Below, one piece after another: positions 43,073 to 52,347 of a stretch of DNA of 64,000 nucleotides (position 1 is the first letter of the stretch; every line of letters starts with the position of its first letter). Origin of the DNA: Klebsiella variicola (GTDB lineage Bacteria > Pseudomonadota > Gammaproteobacteria > Enterobacterales > Enterobacteriaceae); NCBI RefSeq assembly GCF_000828055.2, contig NZ_CP010523.2, positions 3,038,001 to 3,102,000 of the forward strand, written 5' to 3'. The notes under the pieces are model-generated. The model did not search any database. It was not told where the DNA came from and was given only the letters and a program-made list of their open reading frames with translations. A program made the position numbers and the translations under genes.

Positions 43073-45260
43073 ACGCCTTCTGCTGCTGATGGTTTGCCTG
43101 CCGCTGGCGCATGCCGGTTCTGCGCCGGTGACCTGGTCACTGGCCGGACAATGGCGGGTGCATGACGCTAACGACAGCGCCTTCGACGGCGCGCAGGCTT
43201 CGGATGGCGACTGGCGCACGCTGCGAGTACCGGCAAACTGGTACAGCGCTGGATACGATCATCAGGGCGCCCTGTGGTATCGCCATCAGTTTACCCTGCA
43301 TGGCCTGTCGCCGGATGCCATGGCTACCCTGGTGTTTGACGGCGTCGATTACTTTGCCGAGGTGGCGCTCAACGGCAAGACGCTGGCCCGACACGAGGGC
43401 TATTTTCAGCGCTTCCCGGTGGACATCAGCGGGGCCGTACGCCGCCATAATCAGCTCGCCGTGCGGGTCGACAGCCCCTATGAAGACCCGCAAAAGATCT
43501 GGCCGCTGCACAAAACGCTGATGAAAGGGATCCTGAATCAGCACGACACCCGCCCGGGCGGCGCCTGGTCGGTTCAGGGGCAGGATGCCAACTCCGGGGG
43601 GATCTGGGCGCCAGTGAAGCTCCATCTGAGCCGCGGCGTCACCATCGACGAGGTGATCCTGCGCCCGGACTGGCAACAGGGGCTGGAGCAGCCCATGCTG
43701 CGTGCCGAAATCCGCTATCGGGCTGTGACGCCCGGCCCCGTCACGCTACGCCTGACGGCTACCCCGGACAATTTTTCCGGCCCACGTTTTCACCAGGCCT
43801 TCGCGGTCACTCTGGAGAAAACCGCAGGCGTCCTGCACGTCTCGCTACCCATGCCGTCCGCGAAGCTCTGGTGGCCCGTGGGCGCAGGCAAGCCGAACCT
43901 CTACCGGGTGCGCGCCACCCTAACGGATAACCGGGGGATGATGGATACCGCCGTCACCCGCACCGGATTACGTAAGGTGGAAGCGCTGGCGGATAATCAG
44001 GGCTGGCGCATCAACGACAGACGGCTGTTCATTAAGGGCAGCAACTATATTGGCTCCCCATGGCTAAGCACCATGACGCGGAAAAAGTACCGTCGGGATT
44101 TCAGGCTTGTCACGGCGATGAACGCCAACGCCATCCGCGTTCACGGCCACGTGGCGGGGCGCGCGCTGTATGAGGTGGCCGATGAGATGGGACTGATGAT
44201 CTGGCAGGATGTCCCCCTGCAATGGGGTTACGATGACAGCGCCGCCTTCGCCGAGAACGCTGTGCGCCAGACCCGGGCGATGATGGACCAGTTCGGCAAT
44301 TCACCGGCGATTATTGTCTGGGGCGGCCACAACGAGCCGCCGTGGAACTCGCCGTGGATGGAAAAACGCTTCCCCGACTGGCATAAAACCTTAAACCAGA
44401 CCCTAACACAGCGGGTAGGCGATGCGCTGGCGGAAGACACCTCCCGCATTGTGCATCGTTTTTCCGCCGTCGAAGAACACTACTGGGCGGGGTGGTATTT
44501 CGGCACCCTGCGCGACCTGCTCGCCCCGGCGAAGACCGGGATTATTACCGAGTTTGGCGCCCAGGCGCTGCCCCGGCTCTCCACCCTGAAGACCATTATC
44601 CCGGCTCATCTGCTGTGGCCGAAAACGACCGCCGCTGACGACCCCGGCTGGGTGCGATGGAAGTACCATAATTTTCAGCCTTTCCAGACCTTTAAATTTG
44701 CCGGTATTCCACGAGGCAACAATATTCAGGAGATGATTGAAAACACCCAGGCATATCAGGCCAGACTGGTGGCGCTGGCGGCGGAGAGCTATCGCCGCCA
44801 GCGTTATCAGCCGGTGACCGCCCTGTTCCACTTTATGTTTGTCGAGACATGGCCCTCCATCAACTGGGGGGTGGTGGATTATCTGCGCCAGCCGAAGGCC
44901 GGTTACTATGCCCTGCAGCGCGCCTATCAGCCGATCCTGCCGTCCATCGAGCCGGTGACCGCCAGCTGGCGTCAGGGAAGCCCGGCGACGGTGCGCCTGT
45001 GGGCGGTTAACGATACCTGGGCAGCCTGCGAGGATTGCCGCCTGACCTGGCAGGTCAGGCAAAATGGCCAGATGCTCGCTCAGGGAGAAACCTCGCTGAC
45101 CCTGCCGCCCGACGCTGGCCAAATGGTCAGGGAGTTGACCGTCACCCCCGCCGGCCCGCAGCCCGTGACGATCGACTACCGCATTGACAACCGTCGCGGC
45201 AAACGCGTGGGCGCTAATCAGCATACCGAGCCCGTCGCCGCGGCGCAGGCGGGGAGATGA
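43062..45260 (+). CDS. Secreted family 2 glycoside hydrolase (beta-mannosidase-like)
   Basis: A 732-aa protein read from a GTG at 43062, preceded by a strong AGGAGG six bases upstream; this start gives a clean signal peptide (cleavage near Ala-His-Ala, residue 18). Domains: GH2 jelly roll, Ig-like sandwich, TIM barrel with acid/base Glu425 (His-Asn-Glu-Pro) and nucleophile Glu497 (Thr-Glu-Phe-Gly), then C-terminal sandwiches. Family members cleave beta-mannosides, beta-galactosides or beta-glucuronides. As the last gene of the glycan operon it probably trims or degrades the polymer in the periplasm, as BcsZ does for cellulose (inference). Confidence 0.92.
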   Translation: MIVKRLLLLMVCLPLAHAGSAPVTWSLAGQWRVHDANDSAFDGAQASDGDWRTLRVPANWYSAGYDHQGALWYRHQFTLHGLSPDAMATLVFDGVDYFAEVALNGKTLARHEGYFQRFPVDISGAVRRHNQLAVRVDSPYEDPQKIWPLHKTLMKGILNQHDTRPGGAWSVQGQDANSGGIWAPVKLHLSRGVTIDEVILRPDWQQGLEQPMLRAEIRYRAVTPGPVTLRLTATPDNFSGPRFHQAFAVTLEKTAGVLHVSLPMPSAKLWWPVGAGKPNLYRVRATLTDNRGMMDTAVTRTGLRKVEALADNQGWRINDRRLFIKGSNYIGSPWLSTMTRKKYRRDFRLVTAMNANAIRVHGHVAGRALYEVADEMGLMIWQDVPLQWGYDDSAAFAENAVRQTRAMMDQFGNSPAIIVWGGHNEPPWNSPWMEKRFPDWHKTLNQTLTQRVGDALAEDTSRIVHRFSAVEEHYWAGWYFGTLRDLLAPAKTGIITEFGAQALPRLSTLKTIIPAHLLWPKTTAADDPGWVRWKYHNFQPFQTFKFAGIPRGNNIQEMIENTQAYQARLVALAAESYRRQRYQPVTALFHFMFVETWPSINWGVVDYLRQPKAGYYALQRAYQPILPSIEPVTASWRQGSPATVRLWAVNDTWAACEDCRLTWQVRQNGQMLAQGETSLTLPPDAGQMVRELTVTPAGPQPVTIDYRIDNRRGKRVGANQHTEPVAAAQAGR

Positions 45261-45284
45261 AGATGGAGCCAATCGGTGCCGCGG

Positions 45285-46154
45285 TCAGTCGTGGATTTTC
45301 ACCCCCAGACAGCCACGAACGAATTCAGGATTAAAGTGTTTTACCGCTTCGCCGACATAGCCTAAATCCAGGGCGCCGATTTGCGCCATTTCGCTCGCGG
45401 TGAGCGAGAAATCCCAGATGGCAAAGTTCTCTTCAATACGCTCCTGGCGGGTGGATTTAGGGATCACCGTGACGCCACGCTGCACGTTCCAGCGCAGGAT
45501 AACCTGCGCAATGGTTTTTTGATGGGCATCGGCAATCCCCTGCAGCATCGCCTCTTGATACGGATTATGTCTGCCACCGCCTAACGGCGCCCACGCTTCC
45601 GGCTGAACGTGATAATGCTTCATGGTTTCCAGCGCCGCAGGCTGCGCGAAATAAGGATGCAGTTCAACCTGGTTCACCATCGGCCTGATTCTGACGGTTT
45701 CGCAGAAGTTAGCTAACACATGGGGGTAGAAATTGGAGACGCCAATCGCTTTCAGCTTCCCGGCTTCATACGCGTCTTCCAGCGCACGCCAGGCGCTGAA
45801 ATAATCGCCCATCGCCTGATGCAACAGATAGAGATCGAAATATTCCAGCCCGGATTTTTTTAAGGACGCGGCAATCCCGGCTTTCGCCATCCCGGTGTTG
45901 GCCATGTCCTGGACCCACAGTTTGGAGGTTATAAACAGCGCCTCACGGGTACACAGACCTTCGGCGATGGCTTCGCGAACGGCTTCACCCACCGCATCTT
46001 CATTATCGTAGACGGCAGCGGTATCGATAAGGCGGTAGCCGGTACGAATGGCGTTCAGCACTGACTGCTTACACTCTGCTTTATCGGTCACCTTAAAAAC
46101 GCCAAAACCCAGCATCGGCATTTTAAGGTTGTTACTTAATACAGAATATTCCAC
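45285..46154 (-). CDS. Aldo/keto reductase
   Basis: A 289-aa NADPH-dependent carbonyl reductase of the AKR superfamily. Tetrad residues Asp44, Tyr49, Lys78 and His112 are in place, and the C-terminal Ile-Pro-Lys-Ser-Thr cofactor motif is present. It resembles the 2,5-diketo-D-gluconate reductase (DkgA-like) branch, but the substrate is not certain. It is last in a leftward group with the MFS exporter (79-bp gap). It converges on the glycan operon, with only 24 bp between stop codons. Confidence 0.93.
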   Translation of the reverse strand: MEYSVLSNNLKMPMLGFGVFKVTDKAECKQSVLNAIRTGYRLIDTAAVYDNEDAVGEAVREAIAEGLCTREALFITSKLWVQDMANTGMAKAGIAASLKKSGLEYFDLYLLHQAMGDYFSAWRALEDAYEAGKLKAIGVSNFYPHVLANFCETVRIRPMVNQVELHPYFAQPAALETMKHYHVQPEAWAPLGGGRHNPYQEAMLQGIADAHQKTIAQVILRWNVQRGVTVIPKSTRQERIEENFAIWDFSLTASEMAQIGALDLGYVGEAVKHFNPEFVRGCLGVKIHD

Positions 46155-46232
46155 GGTAAAGCTCCCCTCTTGTTAAAACATCATGGTAAGACAAGAACGC
46201 GGTCACGATTAGCCTGTCATTCCTGATTTGAC

Positions 46233-47435
46233 TTATGCATTCAATTCATTAATCGCAGTGCGCTGAGATGATCTGATTTTGACAGAGAGCAGAAAAGTCC
46301 CCCCTGCCGCGCCCAGCAATAACAGACCGCTCAGTGCAAACGTGCTGTGCCATCCCAGACTATCAAACACCAGGCCGCCTGCCGTTGACCCGAGGGCAAT
46401 CGATAGCTGGATCACAGCAACCATAAGACCACCGCCCGCCTCCGCATCTTCGGGCAGCGTCCGCGCAATCCATGTCCACCAGCCGGTGGGCGCCGCCGTC
46501 GCCAGCAGGCCCCACAGGCTTAACAGTACGGTGACAGCACCGGTATGGTGCCCGGCCAGCAAAAGCGCTCCGACAATCGCAGCCATAATCAAAGGGATAG
46601 CCACCAGAGTCAGATAAAACCGGGCGTGCAGAACGGTCGAAATGAGCAGCGTGCCGACAAAACCAGCGACGCCAATCGCCAGTAATATCAGGGGCAGACC
46701 AGAAGAACTGACCCGGGTCACCGTCTCCAGAAACGGTCGCACATAGGTAAATAAGGTAAACTGCCCCATAAAGAACAGCCCGCAGGCCAGCAATCCAAGG
46801 GATACCGTCGAGCGGCGGAGCAGACGCAGCACGGTTCCCTGCCGCTGTGGTGCGCGCTGGCTTTTCATCGACGGCAGGCTAACGCATTGCCAGATGAAGG
46901 CTACCATCGCCAGCGGAACAAGACATAAAAAGGCACCGCGCCAGCCGACGGTGGCCCCCAGGTAGCTGCCCAGCGGCGCTGCCACAACGGTGGCCAGCGC
47001 GTTACCGCCGTTAAAGATGGCCAGTGCGCGGGGGACCTGGCGTTGCGGCACCAGCCGAATGGCCGTTGCCGCCGACATCGACCAGAAGCCGCCGATGACG
47101 ATCCCGATGAGCGCTCTGCCCAGCATATAAACCGGGAAACTGGACGCCAGGGCAATCATCAATCCTGAGGCCGCCATCAACGCCGTGAGCCCCAGCAACA
47201 GCCATTTACGGTCCAGCGACCCGGTAAGACGGGAAATCGTCAGGCTGGTCAATACCGCCAGTGCGCCAGAAAGCGCGATCCCCTGGCCTGCTAATCCCTC
47301 GGTAATGTGTAAATCACCCGCGATGGGTGTCAACAGACTGACCGGCATAAACTCTGAGGCAATGAGCACAAATACGCAGAGCGTCATCGCCAGGACGCCG
47401 CTCCAGTATGCGCGGGTGTTATGTAATCCAGACAT
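46233..47435 (-). CDS. MFS drug:H+ antiporter-like exporter
   Basis: A 400-aa transporter with 12 TM helices and the DHA1 motif pattern (Leu-x-x-Arg-Leu-Thr-Gly-Ser-Leu-Asp-Arg-Lys between TM2 and TM3, and Gly-Arg-Ala-Leu-Ile-Gly in TM4). It resembles the sugar/nucleoside-efflux branch (YdhP/SotB/NepI). It lies downstream of the hydrolase gene, past a strong hairpin, and upstream of the reductase. Confidence 0.9.
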   Translation of the reverse strand: MSGLHNTRAYWSGVLAMTLCVFVLIASEFMPVSLLTPIAGDLHITEGLAGQGIALSGALAVLTSLTISRLTGSLDRKWLLLGLTALMAASGLMIALASSFPVYMLGRALIGIVIGGFWSMSAATAIRLVPQRQVPRALAIFNGGNALATVVAAPLGSYLGATVGWRGAFLCLVPLAMVAFIWQCVSLPSMKSQRAPQRQGTVLRLLRRSTVSLGLLACGLFFMGQFTLFTYVRPFLETVTRVSSSGLPLILLAIGVAGFVGTLLISTVLHARFYLTLVAIPLIMAAIVGALLLAGHHTGAVTVLLSLWGLLATAAPTGWWTWIARTLPEDAEAGGGLMVAVIQLSIALGSTAGGLVFDSLGWHSTFALSGLLLLGAAGGTFLLSVKIRSSQRTAINELNA

Positions 47436-47454
47436 TATTTATCTCCGACAAAAC

Positions 47455-47476
47455 AAAGCCGCCTGCAGGCGGCTTT
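47455..47476 (-). terminator. Perfect inverted repeat between hydrolase and MFS genes
   Basis: A 22-bp perfect palindrome (9 bp stem, AAAGCCGCC, 4-base loop TGCA) followed leftward by GTTTTG. It lies 24 bp past the hydrolase stop and 20 bp before the MFS start, so it may end or attenuate the hydrolase transcript; the T run is modest. Confidence 0.65.
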
Positions 47477-47500
47477 GGGGATGTCTCCGGCACAGGAGAG

Positions 47501-48640
47501 CTATTGCAGGTTGGTTTTGAAAAATTGAGTGAATGTAGCAAAGGGAATTTTGCCCGCGACGTTGTCATAGAGATCGACGTGGTTTGCGCCAGGGACAATC
47601 ACCAGCGCTTTCTCTTTACTGCCGATCGCCTTAAAGGCATCTTCGGCAAAATAGCGTGAATGGGCTTGTTCGCCGGTCACAATAAGCGTCGGAATAGTCA
47701 CTTCGCTGGCGTAACTCAGCAGCGGCATATTCATAAACGACAGCGGCATCGTCGCATTCCAAGCCCCGGTTGAATTAACCGAACGCGCATGGAAACCTCG
47801 CGGCATACGGTAATAATCGAAGAACTCTTTCAGGACCGGATTGGGGTTGGCGGGCAAGGTTTCCGGCAAAATACGATCGGCAGCGCTGACGTTGCCTTTC
47901 TCATCAACATATATGTCATGCCCACCGGGGGCGGAAGTGCCGTTTGCCGCATCCTTCCAGCGCTGCGCGTTCAAGTACTGCAGTACCGCTCGGCGGTCGG
48001 CTGTCGTGTAGCGGTCTTTGCCATCGCCTACCCCATGACCCATCGCGCGGCTCATGTCATACATGACGCTGGTCGCCACCGCTTTGACGCGGGTATCCAT
48101 CGCCGCGTCGTTTAGGGCCATACCGCCCCAGCCGCAAATGCCGAGCAAACCGATACGGTTGCGATCCACCTCTTTTTGCAGGCCCAGAAAGTCCACCGCG
48201 GCACTGAAATCCTCGGTATTGATATCCGGTGAGGCCATGTTGCGTGGGTAGCCACCGCTTTCGCCCGTATAGGATGGGTCAAACGCCAGGGTGACAAACC
48301 CCTGTTCGGCCAGCGTCTGGGCATACAGGCCGCTGGACTGCTCTTTTACCGCGCCGAAGGGACCGCTCACGGCAATAGCTGCCAGTTTGCGCTCACCGCG
48401 ATCCTTCGGCAGGTAGAGATCGCCAACTAAGGTTATCCCGTAGCGGTTCTGGAAGGTCACCTTACGGTGATCCACTTTCAAACTCTCAGCAAACGTTTTA
48501 TCCCATTTTTCAATCAGTGAAACAGGCGCATTCGGGTTAATTGTCTCAGCATAGCTCATCGTTGTCACTCCAGTTAATGAGGCGCAAAGCAGCATGGCGG
48601 GTATCGCGGCTGTCAGTTTTTTGGTGAAAACCGTCATCAA
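47501..48640 (-). CDS. Exported alpha/beta hydrolase (dienelactone-hydrolase-like)
   Basis: A 379-aa protein with a signal peptide (cleavage near Ser-Tyr-Ala, residue 31) and an alpha/beta-hydrolase fold. The nucleophile elbow is Gly-Ile-Cys-Gly-Trp-Gly (Cys169), i.e. Cys instead of Ser, as in dienelactone hydrolases. A conserved Asn-His-Val-Asp-Leu-Tyr near the C-terminus supplies the His. The substrate is unknown. It is divergent from a LysR gene 169 bp away, which probably controls it. It could be in the same family as E. coli YcjY, which also lies near mppA, but I cannot establish orthology. Confidence 0.88.
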   Translation of the reverse strand: MMTVFTKKLTAAIPAMLLCASLTGVTTMSYAETINPNAPVSLIEKWDKTFAESLKVDHRKVTFQNRYGITLVGDLYLPKDRGERKLAAIAVSGPFGAVKEQSSGLYAQTLAEQGFVTLAFDPSYTGESGGYPRNMASPDINTEDFSAAVDFLGLQKEVDRNRIGLLGICGWGGMALNDAAMDTRVKAVATSVMYDMSRAMGHGVGDGKDRYTTADRRAVLQYLNAQRWKDAANGTSAPGGHDIYVDEKGNVSAADRILPETLPANPNPVLKEFFDYYRMPRGFHARSVNSTGAWNATMPLSFMNMPLLSYASEVTIPTLIVTGEQAHSRYFAEDAFKAIGSKEKALVIVPGANHVDLYDNVAGKIPFATFTQFFKTNLQ

Positions 48641-48809
48641 AATTCCCCTAAATAAACGTGATCAATGCAAGTCTCCAGTAGACAATGCAGCTGTGCTTTA
48701 TTGTCGTGCGCTTAGTGTAGCCAGCAGTAATGGTTCTTATTAGGGGGTGAAAAATGCTAAGATTAATACCATATTGTTCTAAATGGCATGCAGGTGACGA
48801 GGCGGGAGA

Positions 48810-49694
48810 ATGGCGAAACGGGAAAACTATAATGACCTTTATCTGTTTATGCAGGTGGTGCGGGAAGGCAGTTTTACCGCCGCAGCGCAACGACTTGGCC
48901 TGGCGCAGTCCGGGGTAAGCCGTGCGGTTCGCGAACTCGAAGAGCGGCTGGGCGTTCAGCTTCTGGTGCGCACCACCCGCCGGTTGTCGCTCACTCAGGC
49001 GGGTGAGCAGCTCTATCACAATGTCGAATCCGGTTTCGACGCCTTAGATATGGGACTCGCCACGCTGGCCCACTATCGTCAAACGCCCTCCGGTACGGTA
49101 CGCATCAATGCCAGCCAGCATGCCATTGATAAAGTCCTGCTGCCGAAGCTGGCAGTATTTAAACACCGCTATCCCGATATCAGACTGGAACTGATCAGCG
49201 AAAGCCGGTTTGTCGATATTATTGCGGAGCGATTCGATGCGGGCGTGCGTCTGGGCCCGGAAGTCGGGAGTGGTATGATTGCGGTACGCATTTCGCCCGA
49301 TATGGAGATGGCTGTTGTCGGTACCCCGGAACATTTTCGCCGCTACGGCTTTCCACAAACGCCCGCCGATTTAGTCGCCCACCCCTGCATCGCTTATCAG
49401 TTCGGCGACGGCAGCCTTTACGCCTGGGAACTTAATGTGGATGGCAAAAAAATCACCCACCCGCCTCAGGGACAGTGGGCTTTCGCCGATAGCTATATGG
49501 AGGCCAAAGCGGCGAGGCTCGGTCTGGGGCTGGCCTATGTCCCGGAAGAGCTGATTACCGACGATCTAGCCCAGGGCACACTTATCCGGGTGCTCCAGCG
49601 TTATAGCCAGCGTCTGGAAGGTTCATTTCTCTATTACCCGCACCGCAATGTGTCGCCCGCGCTGAGAGCGGTCATTGATACATTGCGAATGTAG
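48810..49694 (+). CDS. LysR-type transcriptional regulator
   Basis: A 294-aa regulator. The N-terminal winged helix-turn-helix has Gly-Ser-Phe-Thr-Ala-Ala-Ala-Gln-Arg-Leu-Gly and Arg-Thr-Thr-Arg-Arg-Leu, and a substrate-binding domain of the usual size follows. It is divergent from the hydrolase-MFS-reductase group, with the shared promoter at 48641-48809. It probably senses a compound handled by those genes. Family assignment is firm, the ligand unknown. Confidence 0.94.
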   Translation: MAKRENYNDLYLFMQVVREGSFTAAAQRLGLAQSGVSRAVRELEERLGVQLLVRTTRRLSLTQAGEQLYHNVESGFDALDMGLATLAHYRQTPSGTVRINASQHAIDKVLLPKLAVFKHRYPDIRLELISESRFVDIIAERFDAGVRLGPEVGSGMIAVRISPDMEMAVVGTPEHFRRYGFPQTPADLVAHPCIAYQFGDGSLYAWELNVDGKKITHPPQGQWAFADSYMEAKAARLGLGLAYVPEELITDDLAQGTLIRVLQRYSQRLEGSFLYYPHRNVSPALRAVIDTLRM

Positions 49695-50209
49695 CTGAGG
49701 TTGCCTGCAGGCAGCAGGCAACTGGTAGTGGCCGGTGACTGGCGCTGTGCTCAGCATTTTCACTCATTTCCGACCCAGGCCACACAGGCCAGGCTGATGC
49801 CGCTGGCGGAACATAAACTCCTGCTCTGCACCGTACTGCAACGTCCGTTCGCGGCCCCGCCGTTGCATTATCCAGCGGAGACTGTTGGGGGACTGACCGG
49901 GATATTTATCCTGCAGCATTGCCAACAGCGTCGTTGGCATAAGCGCTGGTCTCGCCTTCAGCCGGCTAATACATGCTGTCCCCTGCTGCTTCAGGAGGAT
50001 CTTTGTGCGTCCGCCAGTGACGTACAGCGGCTTTTGACCCCCTGTTTTTTATCGAACCGGCTGCCGGCGCGGACAGAGGCACAGGGGGCAGGATATCAGC
50101 CGAAGTCTACAGACAGAGCGTCACGCTGCTCGTAAAGAAAAACAGGGGTAAACCGGATAGTAAAGGCAAGCCTGAGCAGCAAGATAATGCTGCTGTTTAA
50201 GATGACGTA
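49695..50209. other. Unassigned stretch between LysR and the T6SS relic
   Basis: About 515 bp without a gene I can support. A GC-rich inverted repeat right after the LysR stop (near 49700-49730) may end that transcript. One 144-codon forward frame (49701-50135) is open, but its amino-acid make-up (many Cys, Arg and Gln) and lack of a ribosome site argue against a working gene. It may be worn coding DNA, perhaps the decayed end of the neighbouring T6SS cassette. Confidence 0.4.
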
Positions 50210-50650
50210 TCAGCCCGCGTCCTTCAGGGATAAATTCCTTGCCGTCGCGTTCCAGGTCTGTTCCCCTTCCTGCGTATTTGCAAGCCGACCTAACAATCCC
50301 GTATCGGCAGTGATGAAAACATGGCTGAGAATGACAAGATGCTGTTGTGCACGTAAACGCCACTTCAGACGCATGTTCCTGCACCACTCATTCCAGTTCC
50401 AGACACGAATTGCTAGCATTTCCTGGCTGAAAGTATAGACCGCGATGGCTGCCGAAATTCCCGCAAAGGTCTTGATCGTCAGTGGTAACCAAGCCCCACT
50501 GCTCAATGAAAGTAACCCTGTCGTTAGTGATTTCAGCACCGCAATAAGCAGCCCAGTGAAAAGTCCGAGAATAATAATCAACAGACAGATCCACGGTGAC
50601 CAGGATGGTGCCTGATCTTTTTCAGGCACTTCCGGCAGAGACCATCCCAT
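50210..50650 (-). CDS. Two-TM protein after PAAR, probably truncated
   Basis: A 146-aa protein starting at 50650, overlapping the PAAR stop as TGATG. Two TM helices (about 19-41 and 49-70) are followed by a Trp- and Arg-rich stretch (Val-Trp-Asn-Trp-Asn-Glu-Trp). The frame then ends abruptly. The 379-aa protein after PAAR 1 has the same position and topology but a large extra domain, so this looks like the N-terminal remainder of a longer protein. Function is unknown. Confidence 0.6.
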   Translation of the reverse strand: MGWSLPEVPEKDQAPSWSPWICLLIIILGLFTGLLIAVLKSLTTGLLSLSSGAWLPLTIKTFAGISAAIAVYTFSQEMLAIRVWNWNEWCRNMRLKWRLRAQQHLVILSHVFITADTGLLGRLANTQEGEQTWNATARNLSLKDAG

Positions 50651-50913
50651 CAGCCAACCTCCATATCCGGCATGCTTGCGATGACACTCGCACCACACTG
50701 TGTCTTGCAGCCATGCAATACAATCCCACGCCCGTTTTCTTCATACGCAGAAACATCGCATTCAATAATTTTATTCGTACTGTGTTTCGGGCAACTTACG
50801 GTATCATTCAAAAGTGCGGCATTATTACCGAATATATCGAAGCTGGATGAGGCTGATGTGACTTTGCCACCGTGCGAAGTCACGTCCCCTAAAACGACGA
50901 CAAACTTCCCCAT
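50650..50913 (-). CDS. PAAR-domain T6SS tip protein, relic locus
   Basis: An 87-aa PAAR protein different in sequence from the one at 5893. It has the Gly-Asp-x-Thr-Ser-His-Gly-Gly start segment, Cys-Pro-Lys-His in the middle and His-Gly-Cys-Lys-Thr-x-Cys-Gly-Ala near the end. The frame is intact. It overlaps the ruined lipase frame by 89 bp and has a weak AAGGA ribosome site. It may still be usable as a tip by the intact T6SS (inference). Confidence 0.88.
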   Translation of the reverse strand: MGKFVVVLGDVTSHGGKVTSASSSFDIFGNNAALLNDTVSCPKHSTNKIIECDVSAYEENGRGIVLHGCKTQCGASVIASMPDMEVG

Positions 50914-51307
50914 TTGTTAATCCTTTATTTAGGTGAGGAATACCCCCAGTAAAACGAATAACTGGAGACTTATTTTTATCAACTTCAGGTAAATCTCGAA
51001 ACACTAGAGGTTCAGAATTTATTTTATCGTCAGAAAGATATTTGTTGGCCTCCAGTTTATAATCTGTCCCGTTTAATCCAAGCCTCTTATTCAGGCCTTC
51101 GCAAAGTTTATTCTCCGCAATTGAAAACCACTCTCCTGTCGAGTTTACACCGTGTACAAGTATAATAATACCAGGCAAATGTGGTGGTAAATCACAATCG
51201 CCTCTGATCTGGCAATTTTTATGAGATGGAAATGAGTACCAGGACGGATGCCAATTATCATCAAATTTACATTCAAGTTCCCGGATGGGTTCAGAATCAC
51301 TGTTCAT
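50825..51307 (-). pseudogene. Tle3-like lipase effector, truncated N-terminal fragment
   Basis: The first 115 or so residues match the N-terminus of Tle3-type (DUF3274) T6SS lipases: Leu-Pro-Gly-Ile-Ile-Ile-Leu-Val-His-Gly-Val-Asn-Ser-Thr-Gly-Glu-Trp near 43-59. After Pro-Val-Ile-Arg-Phe the frame loses similarity. Adding one T at the T4 run (50951-50954) would restore Phe-Tyr-Trp-Gly-Tyr, the expected family motif, but a stop (50925-50927) follows four codons later. So there is a likely 1-bp deletion, and the catalytic Ser domain is missing altogether. It overlaps the PAAR gene downstream and the immunity gene upstream. Confidence 0.82.
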
Positions 51308-52346
51308 TTTTTACCACCTCCTTTTTCCCATTTGACTCATTGGTATATGTGATGATTTTAGCTTCAATGCTTTTATTACATAGATATTTAGCATCGATAC
51401 TTTTCGTTGAAAGTTTCGGAAAATCAATCCTGTGACTATAAACCTCATCCTCAATCCTGATTCGAATATCTGACAATTCATTTGCCATCAAATTACTCTC
51501 CTCATGAGTTTTAGGAGGTGTTAATTTTCTGATATAGTCGAATATATGAAATGTGGGTCCATAATCATTTGCATAAGGCATTTTTTTTCTTATCAGTTCT
51601 TTTCTCACTAACTCATGAACTTTTTTCTGCCAATCATCATAAACACTGATTAATTTTCCGTCTGAAAATCTTAATTTATTCACTGAATGAAGATCGCGAA
51701 GACCTATAGGGTGAGAAAATACACTCTCTGTTTGAGACTCATCTTTTAAATAAACCCCATCATTAGCCACTACCACTTTAAGCTTACTGAACCGTTCAGG
51801 GGTACTGTACTCCTCAGCTATAATTTTATAGATAAAGGTTTTTCCATGATCTGCTGAAAAGAAGAAAAACAAAGGACAACCTCGCTCTGACCTTCCACTA
51901 CCACAATATTGTCTGGTAGATGCGCCGGGGAGTGCCAGATAACCATTATCTGCCCCATTAATAACAGAGCCTTTATAAGCTACTAAATTATTTCCCCGGC
52001 GATAGGAAAAATCATAAAATTCAATATCCCATCCCAGGTGTGTTTTTATTCCCCGCTGAGAGTCATTGTAATATACCTGTCCACCCTTATCACAGGATAT
52101 GTAGTTTTCCAGCGTCAAGTATCGATTTTTATCTATGCGATAAATAATTTGTGGCGGAGCATCCGTTTCAACTTTCCGCGACACTTCAACCTTTTGAGAG
52201 CCACTCATTCCTCCCAGGCCCACTCCAAAACTGGCCCCCATACTGGCCCCTGCCAGGAACTGCAAGCCTTTATAAATGACATAGAGGAGCACACCGACAA
52301 TGGCTATAATTGTAAGCACTTTTCTGTCTGACTGATTCCATCTCAT
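51297..52346 (-). CDS. Predicted Tli3-family immunity protein (orphan)
   Basis: A 349-aa protein with an N-terminal membrane anchor (about 11-33), a short Gly-rich linker and a large extracytoplasmic domain. The segment Tyr-Arg-Ile-Asp-Lys-Asn-Arg-Tyr-Leu-Thr-Leu-Glu and the following Cys-Asp-Lys-Gly-Gly resemble the Tli3 immunity family that pairs with Tle3 lipases, and the Tle3-like fragment is the next gene (11-bp overlap). The frame is intact although its toxin is broken, so it may still protect against Tle3 attackers. The DNA is noticeably AT-rich compared with the flanks. Confidence 0.72.
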   Translation of the reverse strand: MRWNQSDRKVLTIIAIVGVLLYVIYKGLQFLAGASMGASFGVGLGGMSGSQKVEVSRKVETDAPPQIIYRIDKNRYLTLENYISCDKGGQVYYNDSQRGIKTHLGWDIEFYDFSYRRGNNLVAYKGSVINGADNGYLALPGASTRQYCGSGRSERGCPLFFFFSADHGKTFIYKIIAEEYSTPERFSKLKVVVANDGVYLKDESQTESVFSHPIGLRDLHSVNKLRFSDGKLISVYDDWQKKVHELVRKELIRKKMPYANDYGPTFHIFDYIRKLTPPKTHEESNLMANELSDIRIRIEDEVYSHRIDFPKLSTKSIDAKYLCNKSIEAKIITYTNESNGKKEVVKNEQ

Positions 52347-52347
52347 C

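Noticed and set aside
49701-50135. A 144-codon forward open frame after the LysR gene
   Set aside because: No ribosome site, odd composition and no family resemblance; treated as part of an unassigned stretch.
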